A stretch of DNA of 24,627 bases, from positions 1 to 24,627 of the forward strand of contig QAXH01001913.1 of NCBI GenBank assembly GCA_004335635.1, written 5' to 3'. This document shows, piece by piece, positions 8,962-19,838 of this stretch. The DNA comes from Chloromonas sp. AAM2 (Eukaryota > Chlorophyta > Chlorophyceae > Chlamydomonadales > Chlamydomonadaceae). The translations under genes were made by a program, and so were the position numbers. The notes beneath the pieces are model-generated. The model ran no database searches. It was not told the DNA's origin and was given only the letters and a program-made list of their open reading frames with translations. The number at the start of each line of letters is the position of its first letter. Within the stretch, counting starts at the first letter, position 1.

Positions 8962-11900
8962 CTACGGGCTGGTTCCGATGTGCTGCATCGTCACCAGCAC
9001 ATACAGCATGACCATAGCATTAATCATCAGCACACAGCCACCTGCCACCATCAGGCCTAGCTCCAGCACGCCATACCGGGCTGTCACCGCCTTGGCTGCT
9101 GCTGGCTCCAGCCCCTGCTGCTGGTACACCTGCTGCTGCTGCTCGTGCGTTGCATCAGGGTCTGCCCAGCCGTCCAGACCCCTGACAAGCACGCTACTGC
9201 TCCGCCGGCCTTCAGTCGTGGTCGACAACACCAGCGTGCCCCGGTGCCTGAGGTTCGAGTCCGAGTTTCCCGCTGGCCCTCCTGCGTGCTCCCAGTACTT
9301 GCCGTGCGAGCTGGAGTGCATGACTAGAGGGCTCAACTCGTGGATCGGCTCGGGACGAGGAGCATTTTCCCAAGCTGCGTCGTTCTGCTGTCGCAAGTAG
9401 GCATCGTTGCTTGTGCGGTAAAAGTCGCTGGGGTGGGAAGCTTGCTGTGGCGGCCCCTTGAAATACAAGGCGCCCAGTCCCGCACGCGGCACCGCTACCA
9501 TCTGCCCTGACTCGTCCATCACCATCATTGGGATGAGCATGCCATCGTCGTCGTATGCACCAGCCTCGGCAGCCTCAGTGCCTGGGTGTTGCGGCTGCTG
9601 GTGCAGCTGCAGCTGCACAGCTGGCCATTCGCTGCTCGATGTGCGTGCCGTGGTTGGTGCTGTGCTGCGGGACGATGGTGGCATGGTTGATGGCTGTCGG
9701 ATGATCCCACCGCCACCACCACCCACACGGGCAGAGTTGAATTCCGCTATGCCACCGGGGCCAACAACCACCGTGTTTGAAACGCCGCCTGAGCTCCGGC
9801 TGGATTGTGGAACACTGCCGCTCGCCGCGCCGTTCCCGGCCGGCCCCGCCGCGTGCCCGCCGGCCGTACGTGGCAGCTCAGCCAGCACTGCCTGGATCCT
9901 GGTCAGTCCCGCTGGGCTACTTGTGTCAAAGCCTAGAGCCATGAGTGAAGCCATGAGTGAGTGCATGTGACCAGCCTGTGTGTAGGGCGCTGCCAAGGTG
10001 GCATCAAAAGCTACAGACGAGCCGTCTGGGTAGTGGCGCAGCGCACGAGAAGACGGCACACTGCCTGGCATTGCTGCTGCCCATGGCTGGCTTGATTCAG
10101 GACCCATCGGGCCGTGGTTGGGGTCCCAGTTGGTTGGCTCACCCCCAAGAATGACCGGCCGTTCCTCTTCCATATGGTGGGCTGGGCAGGGCGCAGAGCC
10201 AGCATCCATGTTAGGCCTTGCTGCAGACGTGGCACCAGAGAGTATTGTCGGAGCAGCGAGGGCAGGGCTCTCTGTGGGCGGCCAGTGAAGCATGACTTGA
10301 CCGATGTTGGATGAAGTGGAGTCGTTGCGACCTGTGTGCAGGAAGGCTGCATTGCCTGGCTGAAGAAATCCGGACGTGCTCCCGCGAAGGAAGGACGGGT
10401 GCACCCCCGGGCCCTGCCCTGGCCCTCGCTGCTGCGTGGAGTGTTGCGTGGCTTGATGTTGCTGTGAATGCGGGCTCAATGAGGATAGCACTGGCACCGA
10501 CTGTGCGGCTGGCGTGCTTGGTTGTGGGAGCAGGTGAAATGGCTGCGATTTGTGCAGCGTGAGGCTCGCGAGTAGGTCTGCAGTAGGCATGGGGACAGAT
10601 GCAGCAGGCGCCAACCTAGGAGGCACTGCTTCCACTGCTTGCTCCTCAGGTAACGGGCTGTTACTGTGTGCGGCCAAGACAGGCAACGGGCCGTTACTGT
10701 GTACTGCCAAGACAGGCAGCGGGCCGTTACTGTGTGTTGCCATGACAGGCGACGCAGTAAACTTGGGCAGTTGATTCCGGGACCCCGACGGCGTGACACT
10801 TTTGCTGCGCTGGGAGTGAGACTGGGATGCTTGACTGGCAAGGGCCTGTTGGAGCTGCATCACGTGATCGCCACTGCCTGGCCGACCCAGCAGGTTGCTC
10901 CTCACCGCTCCGCCTAACCCCGACAACGTACTGGCACCACTACCGCCAACGCCACCAGCCCCGTCTGCCCACCGCCGGCGCTGCTGCTGCTGCTGCTGGT
11001 TTTCTGCGTGCTGCTGGTTCTCTGCTTGCTGCCTTCTGCTGGCATGCAGGGCCTGCAGACGAAGCAAACCAGAGGAATGGACTCGCCGAACCCCTGAACG
11101 ACGGACACGTCCCGCAGCCCCGCTTCCGCTCACACCCCGCCCGCCAGCGCCCCCCTGAATGCCAATCCCTCTGCCCATCGCCCGGCTTCCATCATCAAAG
11201 CCCGCCCTGTCATGCCATGATGGTCGCTCGTGCGCCTCCTCGTCTTCCACCTCTGCAAAAGAAACCTGGGACAGACGTCGGCGACGGAAAGAACCAGTGC
11301 GAAGGCTGCCGGACCCACGAACCCCGGTTGGCGTCTGCTGGCTTGTGGAGCTTCCGACCGATGGAGTCACAGCAGGGGCAACCGTCACCAAACTGTCCCG
11401 AGACCGGTGTACTGGGGCAACGGGCACGGCTGACATGACTGTAGCTGCTGTTGTGGACATGATACCACTGATAGTCGCGCCTGCGACCGATTTGCGCAAG
11501 CTCTGACCGCGATTCATCTCCAAGCCGGTCAGCTGCCAATGACTCATAGACTCCGTGGAGTGCAGGGACTGAACAAGCAGCACGTCGGACCCGAGCATGG
11601 CGGGATCGTACACCTGTGATCCCCTGCGCCCACGTGAGGGTGGAGGATGCAGTACAAGCGGTACAGATGGCGGTACAGAAACGGTTGATCGTGGCAGTGA
11701 GTGGGATTGAAGGATGGGTGGAGGTGGCCGGGGTTGGTGGTGCGCCGGGACAGGCCAGCCGGAAGCAGCTGGTGGCTGAAATGATCCCACAGCTGCAGGA
11801 TTGCTTGCTCCTAGTGATGGTTGTGGTGGTTGAGCAGGTTCGGCAGCCGTTGGCATGCTAGGCGAATGCAATTGTGCTGTGATACCAGCGCTGCCAGCAC

Positions 11901-14900
11901 TAGGCTGTAATGCAGAGCTGATGGCTGGCTGGGAGGAGCCAACTGTAAAGCGACTGAGGGCGGCGGCAATACTGAACTTGGGAGCGTCTCCGCCCCCGGC
12001 TGTGGCATTGCCTGCAAGTGGCAACGAGCCCTGTGGGGGTTCGTAGTTGGGTACCTGGGTCGGCCGGCCGCTGACATCAGGCCCAGGCTGTGCCTGCACC
12101 TTTGCCAGAGGCTCTGCAGAATTCACAGTATCAGCAAACCGCCCAGCCGCCTCCCGCACCCCGCCTGACAGCAATCCCGGAGGCGGGAGCACACCATCGT
12201 GCACCGGTAATGACGGCAAGCGTGTGCTCAATCGCTGCTGATGCTGCTGGTGCACCGGGTTTTCAAGGCTGGGGGTGTGTGGGTGGCGAGGTGTGGACCA
12301 TGCTGGGGTGCTTGCAGCCACACGATGCTGCTGGTGGTGGTGCTGCTGCTGACTGCTCTGTCCCAGCGCGGTGTGCAGCTGAGGTTGCTGGTGCATCCAG
12401 GTCGGGCCAGGAGCCCCACCAGCGACGTCTGCATGAGGATGCATGCCAGCATGCATGCGGCCATGCGCCAAGGGAGGTGTCCCGGCATGGGGAACAGTGC
12501 TTTGTAACACCCGCTCCAGGGCTAGGGTTTCGTTGCTGCTGAGTAGGCGGTGTGCAGGTGTGCTGCTGTTGGTGTAGGGCGACGAGTACAAGTGATTGGA
12601 GTTGTACATCTGCAAGAGCAGGGCAAGATAGAAAGTAATGCAGTTGGCTACACAACGTATACAAAATTCGCACGTAGCAAAATGAACATCAGAATGTGAG
12701 GCAGTGCCTGTAATGAGGAAAGTGGGTATGAAAAAGCTCAGGCGCTGGACTTGAACAGGCAAACAACGTGACATGTCGCATTTGCACTGAGGCGCTCAAC
12801 GCCTACCACTCTGATCCACCCTGCTGCGCGCACTCGCGATCGAAGGAAAACACACGCCTGTGAACCAAGGCCAACCAAGCCACACTTGAGCGCCCTTGCG
12901 CAAACGACTAAAGGGCACAAAACCATAGGCACACACTCTCCCACCTGTTCAGTCGCTGACATCCTTTGCAGATGGCCCGAGGGCGGTGGGGCGATGGAGT
13001 CCTGCTGCTCTGCTATGTGCGCCATGAACCCGGCGGTGTGCGGCTGGCCTGCAGAGCACACCATGTAGGCAAACGCTACAGGGTTGTCAAGGCTATGGGT
13101 TGTAGCTTACGGCAGCCAACTGCGTGCACTAGGTGTCCTCTCTACAAGAGCCACAACTTATCTGTGCATGCCACACCCACAGATAGGGCTTAAGATAGGG
13201 AGAGCGGGTTTGTGAGTGGCAGAGAAAAGTATGGGTCGCTTCTAGCGCCTGGCACGCTTAACCTGACACATGCATCTCAGGCCAGTATTCTCCACAATGT
13301 CATACCTGACATGCTACTGTCTATGGCTTCCCACCATCAAATTGTCAGATTGCCCTCCCATTCCTTATCTGCAATTCATTATAAACCGGCACCTTGGCGG
13401 GCCATGACTGGCACCTTGATAATCTATCACGAGCAAACTCTGGGCGCTTACCCAGGCCTGTTCCCTGGCTAGGCAAGCTGCCGCTCATAGTTCTCATCAT
13501 GGGTGAGGCAGCCCCTGGTATGCTCTGTGAGCCCTGGGGCGGGGAGGCAGTGAGTGTGCGGCTGCACAGGCGGCCCTGCTGCACAGCGTCCAGGAAACCG
13601 CCCTGCTGCTCAAACGGCATGCCCATCAGACCTGAGGCAGGCATAGGGTAATGGAAAAAGCAGGTCCGGACAACCAATAGACTCTGGACGTAGAGCGGTT
13701 TCACAGTCTGCTTCTGTTTGCATTGCTGCTTGCCTGGGTGCTGACGCGTCTACTAACTTCTTTGGGTTTCAGTTCAAGCAATCGTTTGCTGATGAATGCA
13801 GGTGCTGAAGACCATCCCGTCCAGCAGCACTGGCATTGAAGCAGGTAGGGCATCTGCAGTCCGGGACGGCTGTCACAGGCATTCTATTTGGTGATCATGG
13901 CCACGTATGGCTTGCCAAGCCGTGAGGGATGCCACTGAATTCAATTGCTTGTGATTGACACGCTTTACTGAAATCAGAAAGGAAACAAACACAACTGGAT
14001 AAAAACGCACATTGCAAGCGCTCAGGCGTGTGCGTTGCAGCGTACCTTGTGAACCCAGTTCAGTCGGAGGCGCTTCAATCAAGGACAGCTCATTGGGTGG
14101 CAGGGAGCTGCGTTGGAGCTGACTGCTGTTGCCCGACCATGCACCCACTCCGCCACCGGTCGGGTTTGCTCCCAAACCAAGCTGCACCGGCTGGCCCCCG
14201 CTTATGTACACCTGCTGCTGGCCAGCGCTTGTGTACGTTGCTTGCTGCAGGCCTGCCCCCGTCATGAACACCTGCTGCACCTGCTGCTGCGGCTGCAGCT
14301 GGTGCGGCTGGTGTGGCTGGTGCTGCACAGGCCCTGAGATAAAGACCTGCTGCTGCAGCTGCTGGAGCTGGTGTGGCTGGTGCAACTGCTGCTGGTCCAC
14401 AGGTGCTGAGAAGAACATCTGCTGCTGCAGCTGCTGCAGCTGCTGTGGCTGCTGTGGCTGATGGTGCTGCTGCAAGTGCTGCTGCTCCACAGGCATTGAA
14501 ATGAAGACCTGTTGCTGTGACTGAGGCAGTTGCGGCTGCACTGCCAAGTACACTTGCTGCTGCTGCTGTAGCGGCTGCTGCACTGAAATAAACATCTGCT
14601 GTTGCTGCTGCAGCTGGGCAGGCCCTGATGCGTACAAAGGATGTTCCTCGGCCGCCCCACGCACGTACAGCTGCTGACTGCCGACCCCGTGTAGCTGCTG
14701 ACTACTGGCCCCATCCAAAGGGCCTAGTTTCACCATGCCAGTGCTGTGCGTCCCAAAGGCCGAGTCACCAAAGACCTCTGATGCATGTGTGGAGATGAGC
14801 TGAAGGCGGCGTGTGTTGCGAGGGTCCAGGAGCTCCTCATCGGTCAGTGCAGCCACCTGCTGCTGTATCGCTGCCACCTGTAGACAAGTGTCACGATATG

Positions 14901-15840
14901 CACATGCTCGAGTCCTTATCGCTCCCAAGAAAACGCACAAGTGTCACGGTTCCACACGATCAAGTCGACATCTCAGGAGCATAGATTGCATGCTACAACA
15001 AGCAAGAAAAATTGCGTTAGCTACCTCCACAGCTGGAGAAACAGAGTTGACGGGGACCCTGTTTAAATCTGACTTGCATACCCAAGCTACAGCCACTCTT
15101 GCATCACCGGTAGTTTTGGCGGTAACGATTTGATGGCATGCCATCCAAACAGGTAAGGCCAAGTGTCATGGCAGATCTGAATTTCCGAGGACACATCTGC
15201 ATTCAACGCACTTGCGTTCATAGCAACGACCCCCGTTGGACTTGAAAACACCTTTCACCCCATGCGGACAAGTGACTGTCCAACAGGCACTCACCCTGCG
15301 TGCCAAATCGTCCTGCGACGTGACTGCTGACGGCTTGCGCCGCACACCCCCCGTTGCCCCGGGCGAGCCAGGGCTGGCGGGGCGGCTTCCCGCCTCCATC
15401 GCCACGCCTGTGCCGCCCTGCAAAGCCACCCCCACCGGCCCCGACGACTGTGCTTTCCCTTCCTGCAGTGATCCTTGGGCCTGCCCGTCGCCGTTGGCTG
15501 TTGACCGCCTATCTATTGCCTGGCCTGGTGGCTGCTCCCAATCCCCTCCAGGGCTGCCATCTGGTGCCACTGCCAACCATGGCAGCCGCTGCCGGCTGGC
15601 CGCCCCGGCAGCATTGACAGAATCCGTGCCCGCCTCCCCACATGCACTAGCACCAGTAGCTGATGAGGTCATGCTCTGCCTGCTTGTCAATAGGGTCAGT
15701 GGCGTGACGAGCTGGTCTGCTGTCGGCAGTAGGGTTGGCCGTCGGAGGTGGATTTCGCTGGGCGAGGCAGACCATGACTCGGGCATGGCCTGTGCAGCAT
15801 GTCGGGCCAAGCGTTCCATGGCTGCAGCGTCTGTAGTGCC
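8962..15840 (-). CDS. Large Gln/Pro/Ser-rich protein with C-terminal membrane segment (five or more exons)
   Basis: Minus-strand exons are 15840-15295, 14877-14046, 13631-13452, 13048-12945 and 12609-8962. Donors are GTGAGT, GTACGC, GTAAGC and GTGGGA, acceptors are AG, and phases 0, 1, 1, 0 close to ~1,769 codons. If the first exon is initial, the start is probably ATG 15819 (MERLARHAAQAM); otherwise further exons lie upstream. The second exon has a conserved-looking opening (VAAIQQQVAALTDEELLDPRN) and then a Gln-rich array. The 3.6-kb last exon is almost all low complexity (Ser, Pro, Gln, Gly, His runs), with an 11-residue repeat near 10649-10749. The end carries one hydrophobic helix (…LGLMVAGGCVLMINAMVMLY…) and a seven-residue tail, so it could be a tail-anchored membrane protein facing the cytosol. 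I recognise no catalytic domain. Such disordered giants are common in chlorophyte algae. Confidence 0.75.
10649..10749 (-). repeat. 33-bp in-frame tandem repeat, three copies
   Basis: Copies centred on TTACTGTGT at 10661, 10694 and 10727 have a period of 33 bp, encoding HSNGPLPVLA-type units of 11 residues. The repeat keeps the reading frame of the large protein. Confidence 0.85.
14190..14640 (-). repeat. Gln-rich degenerate peptide array in exon 14877-14046
   Basis: The minus strand encodes about eight degenerate copies of a unit such as QQQVFISGPV separated by Gln/His/Leu/Pro spacers. Variants include QQQMFISV, QQQVYLAV, QQQMFFSAPV and QQQVYISGG. At DNA level this is an interrupted CTG/CAG-rich region, so length variation by slippage is likely. 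Confidence 0.8.
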
Positions 15841-17304
15841 CTGCAGCCAAGCACACACAACGCAAAGCAACGTGGAGTGGACAAGTCCTCAGTAGACAAG
15901 TAACAACAAATCCCATGTGTTGCCTGAATTGTCAACTGCCCGGAATGTCCCTGTACTTGTGCTTGAGAGTAGGACAGTAGGCACATAGGCCCGAGTGAGG
16001 CAATACGTGATCGTGCACTAATGCACGGCGTCCTTTGTGCCTTCATCAGCCTATGCCAGGCCAGCAAGGATTCTGTCTCTCCTTATCTACCTTTCAGCTT
16101 GATACCAGTTGGATTTGTGTACAACCAAACCTGGTTCCGGCTATCAGACTCCGACTAGCATACGAGCACGGTACTGTATACAGTGACATGGCTGATGAAA
16201 TGGCGTATGTGCAGGTAAGCCTGCCTTACTCTACGGAATACATGATGACAGCAGGCGGGCCTACAGTGCTACTGCTCGCATCGTTTGCACCTTATCCTCT
16301 GTGCACTGTGCCGTGCCAGGAGCAACATTCAGGCATGAAAAATGGGGTTGCCAAACAGCCATGTTTTAGCCGCCTCCATTTGAACCTGATTTGTCCACAT
16401 GCCTGAACAATAGTCATCATTTGCTGCACCATGTGATCACCTGAACCATATCCAGCACTGTGATTGCTTGCAATGCGCTGCCATGCACGCCATGGTCCTG
16501 GATGTTGGTGTTTGTCAGTTGGTTGGCGCTGCACGAGCAACCGCCCATGTCGTCCCTGCAAGCAATAGGCGATACGCCTGGTGATGAAAGTGATCATAAT
16601 GATCCCTATGAGCAGGCCGGAGCCGGTGCAAGCAATAGGCGATACGCCTGGTGATGAAAGTGATCATAATGATCCCTATGAGCAGGCCGGAGCCGGTGCA
16701 AGCAAACTCTGTGCTGATGCTGCTTCAGGTGGCCTTGATGGTGGACCTCATGCAAGTGCTGTAAAGCAATTGGGAAATGGCAGTTGCACCTTGTGTTGTG
16801 TAATGGACCTGGTGCTGTGGTCAAGCTGACCAGCTGGCCAGCTGGTGTTCAACCATCCACGTGATATGCAGTGGCAGATGCCCTCGGCTGCATTTGTTGT
16901 AACTCTTTTGCTCATCCCCCCATGTAGGCAGAAAGTGTTGTCAAGGAATGTTTCGACTTTACCCCACCTCCCTGGCTTCTCTTCGAGCGCGATGTCTTCA
17001 GATAGCCCAAAAGCAGCACTGCACACTATCGTGCTTGTCCTGCCTGTGGATTGTTCTGCTTGTGTGGAACTGTCATGCCCAAAACCAAAAATCAGCATTT
17101 GGCTACCGTGGACTCTAGCAAGAACAGTGGGGCATGCTTTCGCCAGTCTGGCTTTGTGCACCTGGACTGACTCGCTGCCGGTCATACCTAGTGCAATATT
17201 CAGCCTGAACACTGGCCGCTTTGGATGGAGCTGGAAGATTTCCACCAGTAAACACTGAACTGTTGTACAGTCATTCATTGGCTACTCATTGGTCACTCCA
17301 GCAC
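15841..17304. other. Gene-poor stretch with a 70-bp tandem repeat
   Basis: No gene is supported. A 176-codon minus-strand open frame (17278-16748) and an overlapping plus-strand one exist, but I found no convincing splice sites or known motif. An exon joining the gene at 17305-18407 to the large gene could hide here. The phases of exon 17452-17309 (ends phase 2) and exon 15840-15295 (starts phase 0) do not fit directly, so such a linker would have to be 1 mod 3 in length. Confidence 0.4.
16557..16705. repeat. Perfect 70-bp tandem duplication (2.1 copies)
   Basis: The unit beginning TGCAAGCAATAGGCGATACG repeats with period 70 and no mismatch across both full copies, then a 9-bp partial third copy. 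The unit is not a multiple of 3, which argues against a coding repeat. Perfect identity suggests a recent duplication. Confidence 0.97.
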
Positions 17305-18407
17305 TCACCAATCTGACTCAAAGGAGGAGCGAACAGGGCCAGTCTGGGCGGTTGGTGGAACCAAGGGCAGCAAGGGCCTGACTGTAAGAGGCCGCTGATC
17401 CCGAAATGCCTCATATTCAGACTGAGTCCGCACACTGGACCCCGATTGCGATCTGCATGGTGGGAGAATTCACATAGCTTGAAGGCATCATCATAACATG
17501 GCTTTTTATGGGTTAACCGACCGAACTGCAGCTAGACACACTATCTCTCCAAGACTTGCGCCCCTGAGAATCAGTTATAGACAAGAAAGCTTACTGGTAG
17601 CAGGGTGCAAAGAGGGCATGCCCACCTTGCATGACCTGTCGGGCTCAGCGCACTAGATAGCAAAGCCAGTAACAAGCATGTTGGGAGCATGGGTATGACC
17701 TTGGAAGATCAACCACACTGGACATGATTGTGTGCCATGGGCATGAGGAAGGGCATGCGCATGGGCACAACGTGCACTGGTCACAAAGCAGGTGCAGGAG
17801 CGAGGACTTGAACAATGGGCAAAGGAAGTCAGAGAGAGATGAAGTCGTGACTGGAAAGGCACACATGGCCGTATCCGGCAAAGGGCACTTGAGTTTTAAA
17901 CCAGCTAAGAACATGCAGGTGATGCATTCTTGGATTGAATCAGCCATGCAAGGCCACCAAGCATGAGCTGCAGCCGAGCCAGAGACGTCTGAACTCACAT
18001 GGGTGCTGCTTGGCTGCCTCTGGGAACTGACATATGCTCGCGGCCTTGAAGTGCATTGACGCCCTCTCCCAGGTTGGAAGGTTTTGTCTGCTTGAGCTTG
18101 CCCATGAAGGACTGGAACCTTGCTTTCATGCCTTTTGCGCCTCTCATTTGAGGTATTGCACGCCCAGGGGCAAGCCATTTCAAGCCTGCCTTGCCTGATG
18201 CTCCTGTAAGCAATGACCGAGATGAGGTCGTCGTATTGTTGCTCTTTACGAGTCTGTAGGTTTGTAACTCAAGTTACCTGCATCACTCCTAGACGACCCC
18301 GGGGCGTCCAGGTCGTTGGACGGGTCTTGTGCCAACGTCGTGGCGGATACACTTACATTATCTGTTGAGTAAAGCAAAGAGCCCTTGGAGGCGTGCAGGT
18401 AAGTCAT
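17305..18407 (-). CDS. Small spliced gene of unknown function (three exons)
   Basis: Minus-strand exons are 18407-18278, 18203-17999 and 17452-17305. Phases 1 and 2 fit across donors GTAACT and GTGAGT and their AG acceptors. The 160-residue product starts MTYLHASKGSLLYSTDN. It has a basic middle (KGMKARFQSFMGKLKQTKPSN) and ends SSFESDW. No domain was recognised. The stop TGA overlaps a perfect donor, GTGAGT at 17308-17303, so exon 3 could instead splice onward into the large gene to the left. The phase does not match that gene's first known exon, so an unseen exon would be needed. The frame is also open for ~20 codons before the ATG, so the true start may be upstream. The exon pattern is convincing, the gene boundaries are not. 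Confidence 0.55.
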
Positions 18408-18953
18408 GTTTACGCCCTGGGTCTTTCCATGGGCGAAAGCCAGTAACGTACGCCTTCTGCAGTGGCGCTCGAGAGCTTGCAGTATGAGGCCAGGTCAAGG
18501 CATGGGATGCCAGGTCAAAAGCATGCCGGGAATTCGCCCGTTTGTGAAACATATTCTCCTCGAAGTTTGTGAAACAGATTCGCGCGTCACGGACTTCCAT
18601 GTTCTCGTTGCAAGTCGTACAACATTCATATTCAGAGGACTGCCAATTATAGTCCCTTGCCAGGCTCGAAGCCCGCCAGCGGCCTGCCGCCTTTGATTTG
18701 CCTCAAGCAGGGCTTCTGCACACATCTTCGGCAACTGTTTCTCTAGGTTCGTTAACAGAACAGCAACATGACCGAGCTCGCCAAACATGATGTCATAACC
18801 ATCATACCAGTGCTTGCAAGCAGCGGTCTGGCAAAGACTATGCTGCAGGATCGGTTTCGTATACTAGGCCTCTTCAGCTGTAATTGTGTTTCTGCGTGCG
18901 TGTGCAAGTGACTAAGCTCAGCCATTGATGAACCACTTTCCGTGAGTTGCGTA
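18408..18953. other. Left flank of the viral insert; no confident gene
   Basis: Open frames occur on both strands (minus 18788-18495 and 18600-18358; plus 18768 onward, MTELAKHDVITIIPVLAS…), but I cannot assign a strand or exon structure. If the 26-bp repeat is an insertion duplication, this stretch was once continuous with the reading frame at 24155 onward. It would then hold an upstream exon or intron of that gene. Confidence 0.4.
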
Positions 18954-18979
18954 TCTCTGTTTTTGATGCTAGGCTAACA
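18954..18979 (+). repeat. 26-bp direct repeat, left copy, at the insert boundary
   Basis: Exact 26/26 match to 24129-24154 (begins TCTCTGTTTTTG, ends AGGCTAACA). The flanking bases differ on both sides of both copies. The methyltransferase homology starts with the codons directly after it, and an in-frame TAG lies inside it (18970-18972). Confidence 0.97.
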
Positions 18980-19797
18980 ACCCGTTCTTTGACGCAGAGG
19001 TGTACGAGGACCATGCCTCGCAGTCCATCCAACGGCACGGGGCCAGCCTGGACACCTGGTTTTGTGGGTTCCTGATGCCCTTGCTGTCACGCATGGCGGG
19101 GTGCTTGCGCCCGGGCGGCCACCTGGTGCTGCACATGGTCGACAGCCATAACACTGGCCGTCACATATGTGCACGCATGCTGAGCGAGGTGAAGGCACGG
19201 CTGCCCGAGCTACGCTTTGTAGAGCGCCTGGGGATGCAGGTCCAAGCCAACACAGCCAGGGCCGACGGTTGCCTGTACCGCATGGAGCCCATATGGGTGT
19301 GGCAGCGCCCACCGGAGCAGCTGGTCAGGCAGCCTCGTGCGTCCCTGTTTGAGGAGGGGCTGAGCGCACTGCGTGCCTTTGTGAGCGCGCAGGGGCGGCT
19401 GCCACGCGCCAACTAGGGGGCCGTTGGCGAGTGGTGCAGGGCGCGGCGGCGGCAGCGGGCTGCAGGGGGCCTGGCGGAGGAGCGCTGTTCGCAGCTGGAG
19501 GCGGTGTCGGGGTGGACCTGGGAGGCCAGCGGGGACGACCACAGGCACATGAACGAGGCCAGGGCAGCGCGCCGAGCGGGCACGGACGCCATGTTTCACA
19601 AGCACATCCAGCTGTTGCAAGAGCTGACAGAGTTGCAAGAGCTACCAAAAGTTGCGCAAGTGTACAAGGGCGTCAAGGTAGGGCGCTGGCTGGACAACCG
19701 GCGGCAGGACGCACGCAAGGGGCGCCTGTCGAGCGAGCACACAGCTGCGCTGGACGCACTGTATCCAAGCGGCTGGCTGAGCGCACGACAGAAGTAA
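18979..19797 (+). pseudogene. DNA methyltransferase C-terminal part fused to two helicase-associated (HA) domains
   Basis: The frame starts inside the fold at NPFFDAEVYEDHASQSI. That corresponds to the DPPY/SPPY motif-IV region of amino-methyltransferases with the usual Asp-Pro-Pro replaced. It continues through FLMPLLSRMAGCLRPGGHLVLHMV, a typical methyltransferase strand-helix signature, to …EPIWVWQRP near 19310. The AdoMet-binding N-terminal half is missing at the 26-bp repeat. Two HA domains follow. The first contains LSALRAFVSAQGRLPRAN, an in-frame TAG at 19414-19416, then GAVGEWCRARRRQR. The second has LPKVAQVYKGVKVGRWLDNRR and ends at TAA 19795-19797. The TAG falls where HA domains usually have Tyr or Phe, so a TAC/TAT to TAG nonsense change is likely. 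HA domains are presumed to bind DNA. Truncation plus the stop make this a pseudogene. Confidence 0.78.
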
Positions 19798-19838
19798 ATG
19801 GGAAACTATTGTGTGGCATCAAGTCAGAGAAAGTGACA

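Noticed and set aside
8978..12542. Many plus-strand open frames opposite the large gene
   Set aside because: They are the antisense of CTG/CAG-rich, GC-rich coding sequence. The minus strand has a single 1,216-codon frame with matching splice sites.
16748..17278. 176-codon minus-strand open frame
   Set aside because: No splice sites in phase with the neighbouring exons, no motif, and an equally long frame on the opposite strand.
18358..18788. Two overlapping minus-strand frames resembling an extra 5' exon of the 17305-18407 gene
   Set aside because: Two frames are open over the same DNA and the plus strand is open too. I could not find a splice pair that joins either to the exon at 18407.
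19431..19838. Extension of the ADP-ribosyltransferase frame upstream to a ~500-residue protein
   Set aside because: The extra part is Gly/Ala-rich shadow coding of the HA-domain gene in another frame. ATG 19839 just after the HA stop gives a normal compact arrangement.
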